Shown piece after piece: positions 7,316 through 15,892 of a stretch of DNA of 64,000 nucleotides (position 1 is its first letter; each line of letters opens with the position of its first letter). The notes under the pieces are model-generated. The model had not been told where the DNA came from. It saw nothing but the letters and a program-made list of their open reading frames with translations, and searched no databases. The stretch covers positions 1,054,001-1,118,000 of the forward strand of contig NZ_BORP01000001.1 of the NCBI RefSeq assembly GCF_018333235.1, given 5' to 3'. A program made the translations under genes and the position numbers. This stretch comes from Ornithinibacillus bavariensis. GTDB taxonomy: Bacteria > Bacillota > Bacilli > Bacillales > Amphibacillaceae.

Positions 7316-8365
7316 TTATACGAGGATTCTCCCTAAAATAAATGATTTAACTTTCTCTATTTCGCGAGAGTCCACTATAAATTGTTCTTCCACCTTTTGA
7401 ATAATTTCTCCTGCCTGCTTTAATTCCTGAATCCCCTTTTTCATAAAAGATTTATAGCGTGAGTTTAAGTTCTCTATTTCATATGCATATTTTTCATCTG
7501 TACCAGGGGTGACAGCCTCTTCGTATATATCAATGATGATTTCATTCGAACTTTTCGGGAAAAATTCATGAGGGTCTGTACTATCAAATATGCAAAAGCT
7601 TAAATCTCGAACTAAAACCATATCAACACTCTTCGGATCAAAGCTACAGTGGTAAAGCTCAACATCATATCCGTGTTCATGACATGCTTCCATGACCTTC
7701 TTCATAAAAGTCGATTTACCAGTACCAGCTCGCCCTTTTAGAAAATATTTGGTATTTAATTGCTTAAGGATCTCTGGAACAACATTTACAACTCCATCTT
7801 TCGTATTCGTTCCAAATAATCGTTTCGTGATAGTAGGCTTCTTATCCTCCTTCTTCGGCACCTCTCCCAATAATGAAGTGATAAAATTAGTGAATAATGT
7901 ATCAGCTTTCGTAAAATCCATTTCTTGAATATATACCGTCTCTAAATCATCATGTATGGAAAGACCAGTGGCAAAATGATTATATGCCTGTTGTGTTAAC
8001 CTTATTATTTCAGTATTTTCCTCTGAAATATTAGTCGATAGGTCCTGCGCGAAGAATAAGGTTAAATCTAACTCAAATGCCCCATTTAGATTAGGGATAG
8101 CAATTCGCTCATCTATTACCGCTAGCTTTTTATCGCGGATAATAACACCTTCCAAAAATTCTTTTCCAACCGAGCTATAAAGAACTTCTATCGTAAAATC
8201 ATTTTCATATTCACAGATAATTTCCTGCATAATAGCTGTTTTTATCGTATAGGATGGATGCTTTAAGATGATATGGTGATGAAAATTTGAAGTATTAGAG
8301 GATAAGAAATTCACAAAGCCCTCAGCAGTATTTCCACTGACATAATACCCTTGTTTATTTGGCAA
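7316..8365 (-). CDS. PRK06851-type P-loop ATPase of unknown role
   Basis: A 349-aa cytosolic protein with a canonical Walker A, KGRAGTGKSTFMKKV, at about residue 215, in the second half. The N-terminal half (KHPSYTIKTAIMQEI...) resembles a degenerate copy of the same nucleotide-binding fold, as in the PRK06851 family, where the protein looks like two fused P-loop domains of which one has lost its loop. The stretch VELYHCSFDPKSVDMVLVRDL is typical of that family. The family is widespread in Firmicutes with no firm function; deoxynucleoside-kinase-like activity has been suggested by annotation only. It stands alone with its own terminator. Confidence 0.7.
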   Translation of the reverse strand: MPNKQGYYVSGNTAEGFVNFLSSNTSNFHHHIILKHPSYTIKTAIMQEIICEYENDFTIEVLYSSVGKEFLEGVIIRDKKLAVIDERIAIPNLNGAFELDLTLFFAQDLSTNISEENTEIIRLTQQAYNHFATGLSIHDDLETVYIQEMDFTKADTLFTNFITSLLGEVPKKEDKKPTITKRLFGTNTKDGVVNVVPEILKQLNTKYFLKGRAGTGKSTFMKKVMEACHEHGYDVELYHCSFDPKSVDMVLVRDLSFCIFDSTDPHEFFPKSSNEIIIDIYEEAVTPGTDEKYAYEIENLNSRYKSFMKKGIQELKQAGEIIQKVEEQFIVDSREIEKVKSFILGRILV

Positions 8366-8414
8366 AGAGACACATCCTTTTTTAGGATTTTATTAATTAA
8401 ATTATGTTAGAACT

Positions 8415-8439
8415 AGGCCTTAAGTGAAACTTAAGGCCT
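8415..8439. terminator. hairpin in the leader of the ATPase gene
   Basis: A perfect 11-bp inverted repeat (AGGCCTTAAGT arm, 3-nt loop), followed by TTTCTATTT on the plus strand. No plus-strand gene ends here, so it may instead back up termination of the ydjO-like transcript or be an operator. Confidence 0.5.
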
Positions 8440-8508
8440 TTCTATTTATATTTATTTTATGAACATAATATGATGTGTTTTGTTCACTTCATTTCCATAA
8501 CTATAACG

Positions 8509-8535
8509 AAACACTCCCTGCAATGGGGAGTGTTT
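8509..8535 (-). terminator. terminator of the ydjO-like gene
   Basis: AAACACTCCC and GGGAGTGTTT form a 10-bp stem 20 bp after the stop codon; the T run on the minus strand is short. Confidence 0.65.
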
Positions 8536-8554
8536 GCCTCATTTATAGTTATTA

Positions 8555-8737
8555 CTACTTTACTTCAGGTAGTGTCCGTACCTCTTGAATCATGGATGAA
8601 TGGCATAATGGGCATTCTGGTTCCTCTTTAAAGCTAAATGACTCACGCATCCAGCCATTACAGTCTTCACTAGTACAAGCCCATACATTTGTTTCAACTT
8701 CCGGGACTGGCTCCTTAGGTCCTCTTGAGAAAGACAT
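8555..8737 (-). CDS. ydjO: YdjO-family cold-inducible zinc-ribbon protein
   Basis: A 60-aa protein with VWACTSEDCNGWMRESFSF and ECPLCHSSM, two CxxxxC/CxxC-type pairs forming a small zinc ribbon. This spacing and the words CTSEDCNGWMR are diagnostic of B. subtilis YdjO, described as induced by cold. The start at 8737 (MSFSRG) is chosen because AAAGGGGA lies eight bases before it; the ATG at 8755 overlaps that site. It is a single-gene unit. Molecular role is not known. Confidence 0.85.
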   Translation of the reverse strand: MSFSRGPKEPVPEVETNVWACTSEDCNGWMRESFSFKEEPECPLCHSSMIQEVRTLPEVK

Positions 8738-8849
8738 GACAGCATCCCCTTTCATCGTATGTATTTCTATTATACCCTTTTTCGAAACACAAAGAAAGTG
8801 ACCTTGGTATCATCCATGAACTTCAAGCACTTTGCTTAGACCAAAAGAA

Positions 8850-8897
8850 AAAGCCCTTGACTCCTAATTATTATTTCAATTAGAAATAAAGAGCTTT
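8850..8897 (-). terminator. terminator of the MFS gene 8906-10105
   Basis: AAAGCTCTT pairs with AAGGGCTTT (one G-U pair) around an inner CTAATT/AATTAG stem, followed by TTCTTTT on the minus strand. Confidence 0.7.
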
Positions 8898-8905
8898 ATT
8901 ATACC

Positions 8906-10105
8906 TTATTTGTCAATGTCTTTCTCATACTTAATTCCTCTATCATATAGCGTAGTCGTAGCAAAAGGAATAAATAATAGTGCAATAAGGATAAAGAATA
9001 GCACTTGAATATTAAAGAAATCAACTAGCATACCGCCAAGAAATGGCCCAAGCATTCTCCCCGCAGCTGCAACACTATTTACAAAGCCCTGATAAAACCC
9101 TGCCCGTCCATGTGGCGCAAGATTATTGGCAAGTGTAGGAATCGCTGGCCATATAAGCATTTCTGCTGTCGTTAAAATGACCATTGCTGCCGCAAACATC
9201 GTAAATTGTTCGGCAAACATTGCAACAACAAACGATAATAAAAAGATCACAGATCCTACATAAATATGAGTCTTTGAGGAAGTAACTCTGTCTGTAAACA
9301 ATTTTAATAAGGGTTGCCCTAATACAATCAAAAATCCGTTTATCGCCCATAGTGAGCTATATTGCTCAAGGGGGACACCGATATCCTGTGTATAGGATGC
9401 AATAGTTGATTGCCACTGACTATAAGCGAACCAAGCTACAAAGAATCCACTACTCAAAATTAATAACGCGATAAAGGCAGGCTTATCTTGTATTTTTCCA
9501 CTCTGCTCAATGACTGTCGTATGCATTTGACGATTCTTCTCTTCGTCCATTCCCCGAAAAGCAATTAGGACAAAAATGAAAAAGACAATAAACAACGAAG
9601 CATTAGCGATAAATATATAATTAAAGGAAATACTTGCAACATATCCGCCAATCATTGCACCTAAAGCAACACCAAAGTTTTGCGAAACATAGATTGCATT
9701 AAATGCACGTCTGCCACCCTCAGGCCAGACAGATCCAGCCATTGCAAACATTACTGGCCATGTCATACCAGAGCCAAGACCAATAAGAATTAACATAATA
9801 GAATATGGAACGATATCATGATTAAAAGATAAAAATATTGCTGCAAACAAGGAGAGAGATGTTCCTAATAAAATAGTCTTATAGGCACTGTATTTATCAA
9901 ACAATATTCCACCAACTAAGTTCCCTACAATATTTGCACCTTGGTTAAACATTAAAATAAAGCCAGCAAATGCCAAGCTTTTTCCGAGTTCATTATGCAT
10001 ATAGATAGTATTTAAAGGCCATAAAAATGAACCACCCGTTACACTAATGGTAGTTGCAATCACAAGGAGCCATATAAACTTCGGCATGGTTTCATCATCT
10101 CGCAT
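8906..10105 (-). CDS. MFS transporter, multidrug-efflux-like
   Basis: A 399-aa major facilitator with twelve predicted helices. The loop between helices 2 and 3 (GGILFDKYSAYKTILLGT) fits the MFS G-x-x-x-D-R/K-x-G motif A, and helix 5 has a glycine-rich NFGVALGAMIGGY stretch resembling the drug-antiporter motif C. It resembles YttB/YfkF-type Bacillus efflux proteins. The start could be the first codon or MPKF at 10087; neither has a strong site. It is a single-gene unit with a terminator. Substrate cannot be told from sequence. Confidence 0.75.
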   Translation of the reverse strand: MRDDETMPKFIWLLVIATTISVTGGSFLWPLNTIYMHNELGKSLAFAGFILMFNQGANIVGNLVGGILFDKYSAYKTILLGTSLSLFAAIFLSFNHDIVPYSIMLILIGLGSGMTWPVMFAMAGSVWPEGGRRAFNAIYVSQNFGVALGAMIGGYVASISFNYIFIANASLFIVFFIFVLIAFRGMDEEKNRQMHTTVIEQSGKIQDKPAFIALLILSSGFFVAWFAYSQWQSTIASYTQDIGVPLEQYSSLWAINGFLIVLGQPLLKLFTDRVTSSKTHIYVGSVIFLLSFVVAMFAEQFTMFAAAMVILTTAEMLIWPAIPTLANNLAPHGRAGFYQGFVNSVAAAGRMLGPFLGGMLVDFFNIQVLFFILIALLFIPFATTTLYDRGIKYEKDIDK

Positions 10106-10241
10106 TCTTGTTTACTCATTAACTAGGTAATTTTAATATATATAGAAAAGGAAAGCAATGGCGCGATAAATTTTTCTATAATTCAGATGAGGGGGGCATG
10201 CCCCCTAAAAATAGAAAGTAACTGCAATCAGCTCGGCTTTT

Positions 10242-10853
10242 CTATCTCTCCATCTCAGATAGACTTGTTAATGCTAGCTTTATGCCACGAAGTAAATCCG
10301 ATTGAGACCAGCTTGGCATTGGTTTTTCTATGGCTAAGGCGTGTGATGCTGGTATATGAATAAAACCTGCTGGTAGATCAAGATTATGTTGAGCTAAATA
10401 ATGAAGAACATGATACATCACATTATTGCAAAGATATGTTCCAGCAGTATTCGAAATTTTTGCTGGAAGTCCCTCCTTTTTTAGTTTATCTACCATTTCA
10501 TAGATAGGTAGTTTCGAAAAGTAAGCATCTTGGCCAATTTCGAATATCTTCTCCCCATTAGGTTTATGGCCTTTATTATCAACTGGGCCATCATTACAAT
10601 TAATTGCGATACGTTCAGGGGTTATACAATTTCTACCTGCCGCAAGACCTAGCGATACAATCGCATCTGGTTGATGCTTTTCGATCAGCTCTAAAATTTG
10701 ACTACCAGATTGATGAAAATCAACGGAAAGTATCTCGCCAATAATTTTGTAACTACCTATTAACTCACCATTTAAGTAGTTAGCTATTTCTGTTGTTGGA
10801 TTTATAGGAAAATCAAGGAACGGTTCAAAACCAGTAAGTAGTAGTTTTTTCAT
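10242..10853 (-). CDS. pcp: pyrrolidone-carboxylate peptidase
   Basis: Removes N-terminal pyroglutamate from peptides (peptidase family C15). The 203-aa protein starts MKKLLLTGFEPF and has PTTEIA, the glutamate region TPERIAIN, the cysteine nucleophile in NTAGTYLCNNVMY and the histidine in GFIHIPASH, all expected. The start at 10853 is chosen since AGAGG precedes it by about eight bases. It directly follows pxpC, so peptide-released pyroglutamate would be hydrolysed to glutamate by the PxpABC enzyme of the same operon. This pairing makes functional sense and supports both calls. Confidence 0.93.
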   Translation of the reverse strand: MKKLLLTGFEPFLDFPINPTTEIANYLNGELIGSYKIIGEILSVDFHQSGSQILELIEKHQPDAIVSLGLAAGRNCITPERIAINCNDGPVDNKGHKPNGEKIFEIGQDAYFSKLPIYEMVDKLKKEGLPAKISNTAGTYLCNNVMYHVLHYLAQHNLDLPAGFIHIPASHALAIEKPMPSWSQSDLLRGIKLALTSLSEMER

Positions 10854-10867
10854 TTTTGCACCTCTAT

Positions 10868-11815
10868 TCAAGTTATATGAAATCGAAATGTTTCTAGTGT
10901 GGACAGAATCTGTTCTCTTTGCCTATAACGAGCTTGAGCTTCCTCAATTGTAACAGGATAAAACCTTAGCTTTCCATTTGGAATAAGCTGGGAAAGCTTT
11001 GGAATATCGGTAGTCATCACCGCACCAATTCGCGGATAACCACCTACTGTCTGCCTGTCCGACATTAAAACAATTGCATCACCATTTGGCAAAATTTGAA
11101 TCCCACCTAGTGGTACAGCATCCGACCAAATATTTGGGAGTTCCTCTTCTAATATTACATTACTAGAACTCAGTCGATATCCCATTCGATTGGAATTCGG
11201 TAATACGATAAATTCTGTTTGAAAAAACTTTTCTCGAATTTTATTCGAAAAAAAAGCAGTGTGTGGTCCTTCCAATACCCCAAGCTTCAGTTCAGTTGAT
11301 ATGGTTGGAATAAATTTCGGATGAAGCCTTATTCGTTGCTTCCTCTTTATTGGTAGTCCCAATACAGTGTCATCCCTCCATAATTCTCTACCTAAACCGC
11401 TTTGAATATCAGTCGATTTACTATGGAAATAAGAAAGCGACCCAACCCCCCCTGCGACAGCAATATAGGCAAATAAACCGGATTGATGTTTTCCAAAAGA
11501 AAGGGAGTCTCCTTCATTCATTCGTATTGTACTGTACATTGGTACCGGTATGTCATTAATTTTTGGGGTAAAGTTAGCCCCTGTAATAGCAATTGTAAGC
11601 TGTGTCTTTGCTACTAACTCTGGACCAATTAATGCCACTTCTAAGCAGGCTTCATTCCTTCGATTTCCCACTAATATATTCCCTAGCTGCATTGCATAGG
11701 AATCCATTGCACCTGAAACAGGGATACCAAATCGCTGATAACCTTTTCTTCCAAGATCCTGAATGGTTGTTCTTAAACCTGGTCGAATAACCCGAAAGAT
11801 TTCCGTTGAATTCAT
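10868..11815 (-). CDS. pxpC: 5-oxoprolinase subunit PxpC
   Basis: Part of the ATP-dependent prokaryotic 5-oxoprolinase PxpABC that turns pyroglutamate into glutamate (also known as the carboxylase-like KipA/YbgK family). The 315-aa protein begins with VIRPGLRTTIQDLGRKGYQRFGIPVSGAMD and contains LFAYIAVAGGV, NRMGYRLSS, WSDAVPLGGIQILPNG and MSDRQTVGGYPRIGAVMTTDIPKLSQL, all family signatures. Length is normal. It lies just after pxpA and before pcp in one leftward operon. Confidence 0.95.
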   Translation of the reverse strand: MNSTEIFRVIRPGLRTTIQDLGRKGYQRFGIPVSGAMDSYAMQLGNILVGNRRNEACLEVALIGPELVAKTQLTIAITGANFTPKINDIPVPMYSTIRMNEGDSLSFGKHQSGLFAYIAVAGGVGSLSYFHSKSTDIQSGLGRELWRDDTVLGLPIKRKQRIRLHPKFIPTISTELKLGVLEGPHTAFFSNKIREKFFQTEFIVLPNSNRMGYRLSSSNVILEEELPNIWSDAVPLGGIQILPNGDAIVLMSDRQTVGGYPRIGAVMTTDIPKLSQLIPNGKLRFYPVTIEEAQARYRQREQILSTLETFRFHIT

Positions 11816-11821
11816 AAAAAG

Positions 11822-12593
11822 TCAACACCTCTCTCTAATGGGCTTAACAGCTAGTCCCTCGTTCCATAATGCTTCATTTAGTCTTTTCGCAAAATGTACG
11901 GCCTGTGGATGGTCACTATGAATACAAACCGTATCCGCTACAAGGGGAATCAACGTTCCATCAATGGCGCAGACTGTACCTTTTAATACCATTTGTTTCA
12001 CCTGTTCCACTGCTTGCTTTGGATCATGAATCAAGGCATTATGATGTGATCGTGGTGTTAATGAGCCATCAGGTTGATAAGTCCTATCTGCAAAAACTTC
12101 CGAAGCAACTGCTAATCCATACCTTTCCCCTGCTGCTACAAGCTCACTGCCAGCTAAACCATATAAAATCAGTGTTTGATCCAAATCCTTAATAGACTTC
12201 GCAATTGCATCTGCTATTTCACGCTTTTTTTGCAGCGGCATTATATAGAGCTCCATGTGGTTTTACATGTGTCATTGGTACTTGGTGTATTTGACAAAAT
12301 GCCTGTAGACTACCTATTTGAAAAATCATAAAATGATAGATTTCTTCTGGTGTATATTCTACATAACGCCTCCCAAATCCCTCTAGATCTGGATAACCAG
12401 GATGTGCCCCAATAGCAAGCCCATGTTCCTTGGCAAGTCTTACTGTACGGTCCATTACATTTGGATCGCCTGCATGGCCTCCACAAGCTATATTTACCGA
12501 AGATATGGCCGTCATTAAATCCTCATCATAGCCAAAGGAAAAGTGTCCAAAGCTCTCTCCCATATCACAGTTCAAATCGATGCTCTTTTTCAT
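11822..12593 (-). pseudogene. pxpA: 5-oxoprolinase subunit PxpA, split by a +1 frameshift
   Basis: The LamB/YcsF-family subunit A should be one protein of about 250 aa. Here the N-terminal half ([15 protein letters not shown]...[18 protein letters not shown], 124 aa) stops at 12219, and the C-terminal half ([13 protein letters not shown]...LILYGLAGSELV) continues in another frame from about 12229. The break is in a run of seven A on the coding strand (12225-12231); six would restore one open frame giving AAAKKREIAD. Either a true mutation, a sequencing indel, or expression by slippage on the A run. All conserved motifs are present on both sides, so decay, if real, is recent. It lies between pxpB and pxpC. 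Confidence 0.85.
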
Positions 12594-12599
12594 TTACAA

Positions 12600-13304
12600 T
12601 CACCTCACTATTTTTACTTGAAAGGTGCTATCTTGAATTATTTCTTTATATTCGCTCTCTGTAATACGATAAAACTTCACCCAATCACCAGGCTGAAATA
12701 AAAAAGCCTTTTGCGCTTGAGCTAGATTATATATCTCAACAGGTGTCCGTCCAATAATATTCCAACCTCCAGGAGAATCAATTGGGTATATTCCTGTTTG
12801 TCCATGCGCTATACCAACAGAACCTGCTGGTACTATAGCCCTCGGTTTTTCTAATCTAGGTGCAGATAATCTATGATTAAGACCTCCTAAATAAGGAAAC
12901 CCAGGTAAGAAGCCAAGCATATAAATGAGATAGGTTGGTTCTTCGTGGAGGGCAATGATTTCTTCTTCCGAGATGCCCTTCGAATTAGCGAGTTTTTGTA
13001 AATCTGGTCCATGTTCTCCCCCATACAATACTGGGATAAAGATGGTTCTTTGATCTATTGGGGAATCATTATCAGTTTCCTGTGCAAGCAAACTGATTCT
13101 TTCTACTAATTCCTGATATAGAATAATACTTGGATCGTAATAAATCGTAACCGAATTATACGAGGGAACCCATTCTACTACTCCTTTTAAGTTAGAACTT
13201 TCAAGTTTCAAGCAAAATTGATTTATCTTTATATTCGTTTCCAGAGAAACATCTGCCGAAAATTGAATGATTACAGCCTGATCCCCATTCGGTTGAATTT
13301 GCAT
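12600..13304 (-). CDS. pxpB: 5-oxoprolinase subunit PxpB
   Basis: The KipI/YbgJ-type subunit of 5-oxoprolinase. The 234-aa protein has FLPGFPYLGGL, RLSAPRLEKPRAIVPAGSVGIA and GQTGIYPIDSPGGWNIIGRTP, all diagnostic. In B. subtilis the homologue KipI also inhibits kinase KinA, so a side role is possible but is not implied by this context, where pxpA, pxpC and pcp surround it. It follows the MFS gene by 14 bp and precedes pxpA by 6 bp, suggesting translational coupling. Confidence 0.95.
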   Translation of the reverse strand: MQIQPNGDQAVIIQFSADVSLETNIKINQFCLKLESSNLKGVVEWVPSYNSVTIYYDPSIILYQELVERISLLAQETDNDSPIDQRTIFIPVLYGGEHGPDLQKLANSKGISEEEIIALHEEPTYLIYMLGFLPGFPYLGGLNHRLSAPRLEKPRAIVPAGSVGIAHGQTGIYPIDSPGGWNIIGRTPVEIYNLAQAQKAFLFQPGDWVKFYRITESEYKEIIQDSTFQVKIVR

Positions 13305-13318
13305 GACTATTCCTCCAC

Positions 13319-14521
13319 TTACACAAATTTGTTACGACCTGCCCCTAATCCAAAAGTAATAACTAAAACCGTAATAAATATTAATGTTATTAACGGAAGA
13401 GTCCAGGCATGGGTAATATCAAATAAAAATCCAAATAACATCGGGCCAATAGCTGCCAATAAATACCCAAGCGACTGAGCCATTCCAGATAAATTAGCAG
13501 CTTGACGAGCATTTCGAGAACGGAGTCCTAATAATGTAAGTGCTAATGGAAACGTACCACCCAAGCCAATACCTAAGAATACAATACTGATAAACATGGC
13601 CATATGCGAATTACCAAGTAATAATCCCAAATAGCCACAAATTGACGATATGCCTAGCAGTACGACTAGCAACCGTTGGGAAGAATATTTTCCAGCTAAT
13701 ACCGGAACAAAAAAACTTGCCGGCAGACCGATGAATTGCATTAATGATAGCATCCATCCCGCAGCCTCCATACTAACACCTGTTGCATGCAAAATTTCTG
13801 GCAACCATGAAATCGTCACATAAAATAGAAATGATTGTAATCCCATATAAAAAGCTATTTGCCATGCTAATGCATTACTCCATAAGCTATGGGAGTTATC
13901 TGCAAAATTAAGAGAATCAACGTTTTTATTTCCGTTTTCTTTTCTGGCAAGATAGAACCATATTACAATACCAAGTAGTGTTGGGATAACCCACACGAAA
14001 AGTGCAAGGTTCCATCCTAATTTGAACCCACTGGCTAAAGGCACGCTTAACCCAGAAGCTAGAGCGGCAAAGGTTCCCATTCCCGTCGAGTACACACTGG
14101 TCATCAATCCAACCTTCAAAGGAAATTTTTCCTTAATAACCCCTGGTAATAGCACATTACACACTGCAATACCAATACCAACCAGAATCGTTCCAACGAC
14201 CAATAAAAAAATCATGGATATTGATCTTAAGGAAATTCCAATTGTGAGAATCATTAAGCCCCATAGCATTGTACGCTCATTTGAGAAACGATTGCCTAGC
14301 TTAGCTGCAATAGGTGACATAAACGCAAAGGCAAGTAGAGGCAAGCTAGTTAACAGACCTGCACTCCAATTTGTTAATCCTATATCATCCCGAATGGTTG
14401 TAATGAGAGGTCCAACAGAAGTAATTGCCGGACGTAGATTAAAGGAAACAATAATTATTCCTGCAATTAACATAAATTTATATAGCTGGTCTTCTTGTAC
14501 GTGCTGTTGATTTAAGTCCAA
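13319..14521 (-). CDS. CynX/NimT-type MFS transporter of the pyroglutamate operon
   Basis: A 400-aa major facilitator with about twelve helices. The opening VSFNLRPAITSVGPLI and the LNWSAGLLTSLPLLAFAF-like second helix region are typical of the cyanate/2-nitroimidazole (CynX/NimT) subfamily. It is the first gene of the operon with pxpB, pxpA, pxpC and pcp, 14 bp upstream of pxpB. I infer that it imports pyroglutamate, pyroglutamyl peptides or a related acid; substrate is not shown by sequence alone. Confidence 0.8.
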   Translation of the reverse strand: MDLNQQHVQEDQLYKFMLIAGIIIVSFNLRPAITSVGPLITTIRDDIGLTNWSAGLLTSLPLLAFAFMSPIAAKLGNRFSNERTMLWGLMILTIGISLRSISMIFLLVVGTILVGIGIAVCNVLLPGVIKEKFPLKVGLMTSVYSTGMGTFAALASGLSVPLASGFKLGWNLALFVWVIPTLLGIVIWFYLARKENGNKNVDSLNFADNSHSLWSNALAWQIAFYMGLQSFLFYVTISWLPEILHATGVSMEAAGWMLSLMQFIGLPASFFVPVLAGKYSSQRLLVVLLGISSICGYLGLLLGNSHMAMFISIVFLGIGLGGTFPLALTLLGLRSRNARQAANLSGMAQSLGYLLAAIGPMLFGFLFDITHAWTLPLITLIFITVLVITFGLGAGRNKFV

Positions 14522-14854
14522 AAGTTGTTACCCCCTCCGATATATTGCTTCATTTACTATAGCATATTGGATAAGCTATAGGGAAAGATGGCGGATTGGA
14601 ATTTTTGAAGAAATGAGTATTAGAAAAAAAATCAGCGTTATTCATTACAAAAAATTGGAGTAATACATCTTTAGGAAGCAATGAAGATATTTCCTCGGAA
14701 ATAATCCTTTAATGTCGAAAAATGACAAAAGCTTATTAGGCGGTGTTTCTTAATTATTATGGAAATTTATGAAGATTTTTCAAAGCGTTAAAAAAAGGTT
14801 GATTTAGACTATCTTTCTATCTTTTCGTACAGCTTATGTAATCGCTAATTTCTC
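14522..14854. other. intergenic region upstream of the pyroglutamate operon
   Basis: AT-rich, with no ORF or recognised RNA. It should hold the promoter of the operon on the minus strand; I see no operator palindrome. Confidence 0.5.
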
Positions 14855-14892
14855 CTTTTAAAAATGGACAGAGTTAAATCCTCTGTCCATTT
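14855..14892 (-). terminator. terminator of the LuxR-type regulator
   Basis: A perfect 12-bp stem (AAATGGACAGAG arm) with a 7-nt loop, followed by TTTAAAAGG on the minus strand. Confidence 0.85.
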
Positions 14893-14897
14893 AAATA

Positions 14898-15533
14898 CTA
14901 TAGCGTTATCCACTTATTTTTAATGGCCTTAATCACTGCATTTGTACGATCAGAAACATGTAACTTTTTTAGAATGGAACTTACATGATTATTAACCGTT
15001 CTCGTTGAAATAAACAATTCTTTAGCAATGCTACAATTGTTAAGCCCTTTCCCAAGCTCTTCAAGAACCTTCCATTCCTGTTCAGTTAATATCCCTTTTG
15101 GTCTTTCCGGTTCTTGGCTAGTGAGTTTAACATAATCCTTTAATAATACAGCAGATAGTTTAGGATGGATATACTGCTGATCTTGCAGTATGGAATTAAT
15201 AGCAAAGATAAGTTCACTTAATTCCATCCCATTATAAAAATAACCATTCAAGCCATATCGAAAAAAGTCTCGTAATACATTTTGATCGCCCTCAGTTGCC
15301 CAAATTGCAATTCTGGTACTGTGACTACGACAATCTTCTATAATTTTTTTACAATCTACATTTGCATGTATGTCCACTAAGAGCAGATCAGTTTGATACG
15401 TACAAGTAGTTTGTTTCTCAAGCTCCCTTGAGCTTACTGCATTCCATGAGTGCTCTGGCAATTTCTCTTGTAGTTTTTCTATTATGATATCCCGCACTAA
15501 ATCTTTTTCTTTAACTACTGTTATCACACTCAT
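14898..15533 (-). CDS. LuxR/NarL-family regulator under a c-di-GMP riboswitch
   Basis: A 211-aa two-domain regulator. Residues 1-125 resemble a receiver domain (TDLLLVDIHANVD with a possible phospho-acceptor Asp; GLNGYFYNGMELSELIFAI), but the acidic pocket near the N terminus is weak, so it may not be phosphorylated. Residues 145-211 are a GerE/LuxR helix-turn-helix (LTEQEWKVLEELGKGLNNCSIAKELFISTRTVNNHVSSILKKL). No sensor kinase gene is adjacent. A c-di-GMP-I aptamer and terminator lie in its 5' leader (15612-15755), so I infer that its level follows c-di-GMP. The targets are unknown; motility or matrix genes are likely. Confidence 0.85.
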   Translation of the reverse strand: MSVITVVKEKDLVRDIIIEKLQEKLPEHSWNAVSSRELEKQTTCTYQTDLLLVDIHANVDCKKIIEDCRSHSTRIAIWATEGDQNVLRDFFRYGLNGYFYNGMELSELIFAINSILQDQQYIHPKLSAVLLKDYVKLTSQEPERPKGILTEQEWKVLEELGKGLNNCSIAKELFISTRTVNNHVSSILKKLHVSDRTNAVIKAIKNKWITL

Positions 15534-15611
15534 TCATTTATCCCCCATCCAAGTAACTGTATTGCCTTGTACCTAAATGGCGCTATGTATAGACTCCCCA
15601 TACTTAACAAG

Positions 15612-15641
15612 AAAAAAAGCTATTCCAAAAAATAGAATAGC
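15612..15641 (-). terminator. intrinsic terminator of the c-di-GMP riboswitch (expression platform)
   Basis: A 7-bp stem GCTATTC/GAATAGC followed by TTTTTTT lies between the aptamer and the regulator gene, as expected for transcriptional control. Confidence 0.8.
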
Positions 15642-15664
15642 CGGTGTCAATATCATATGGATAC

Positions 15665-15755
15665 ATCCATCTCGGCAACCAGGCTATCATAGTCTTTCAA
15701 CCTTAGACCCTAGGCTTTGCGTCCTACCTTTTCAGATAGTTTGCCTTTTACAAGT
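15665..15755 (-). ncRNA. c-di-GMP-I riboswitch (GEMM) before the LuxR-type regulator
   Basis: On the minus strand the order is AAGGCAAAC, a short P2 hairpin with a GAAAA loop, AGGACGCAAAGCCTAGGGTCTAA, and a P3 hairpin ending in CCTGGTTGCCGAG. This is the conserved core of the class I c-di-GMP aptamer, including GGACGCAAAGC. The terminator at 15612-15641 follows by about 25 nt. Whether ligand turns expression on or off was not worked out. Confidence 0.88.
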
Positions 15756-15786
15756 GTTCATTTTTGATTTAAAAACACAAAGTCAA

Positions 15787-15815
15787 TGTTATCGAACTTC
15801 TTATAAAAAAGCAAC
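15787..15815 (-). promoter_or_regulatory. SigA-type promoter of the riboswitch transcript
   Basis: TTGCTT and TAACAT are 17 bp apart on the minus strand, about 35 bp before the aptamer core. Confidence 0.45.
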
Positions 15816-15845
15816 CGAGAGATATTGGAAAATTAATTCGCTCTT

Positions 15846-15885
15846 AAAAAACCAGTTATTTTGGAACAAAATGGCAATAACTGGT
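15846..15885 (-). terminator. terminator of chemoreceptor gene 15893-17587
   Basis: A perfect 10-bp stem (ACCAGTTATT arm, 15-nt loop) followed by TTTTT on the minus strand, right after the stop codon. Confidence 0.9.
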
Positions 15886-15892
15886 ATATATG

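Noticed and set aside
10192..10205. GGGGGCATGCCCCC palindrome after pcp
   Set aside because: The T run on the minus strand is before the stem, not after it, so it does not read as a pcp terminator; no plus-strand gene ends here. It is too short to call an element.
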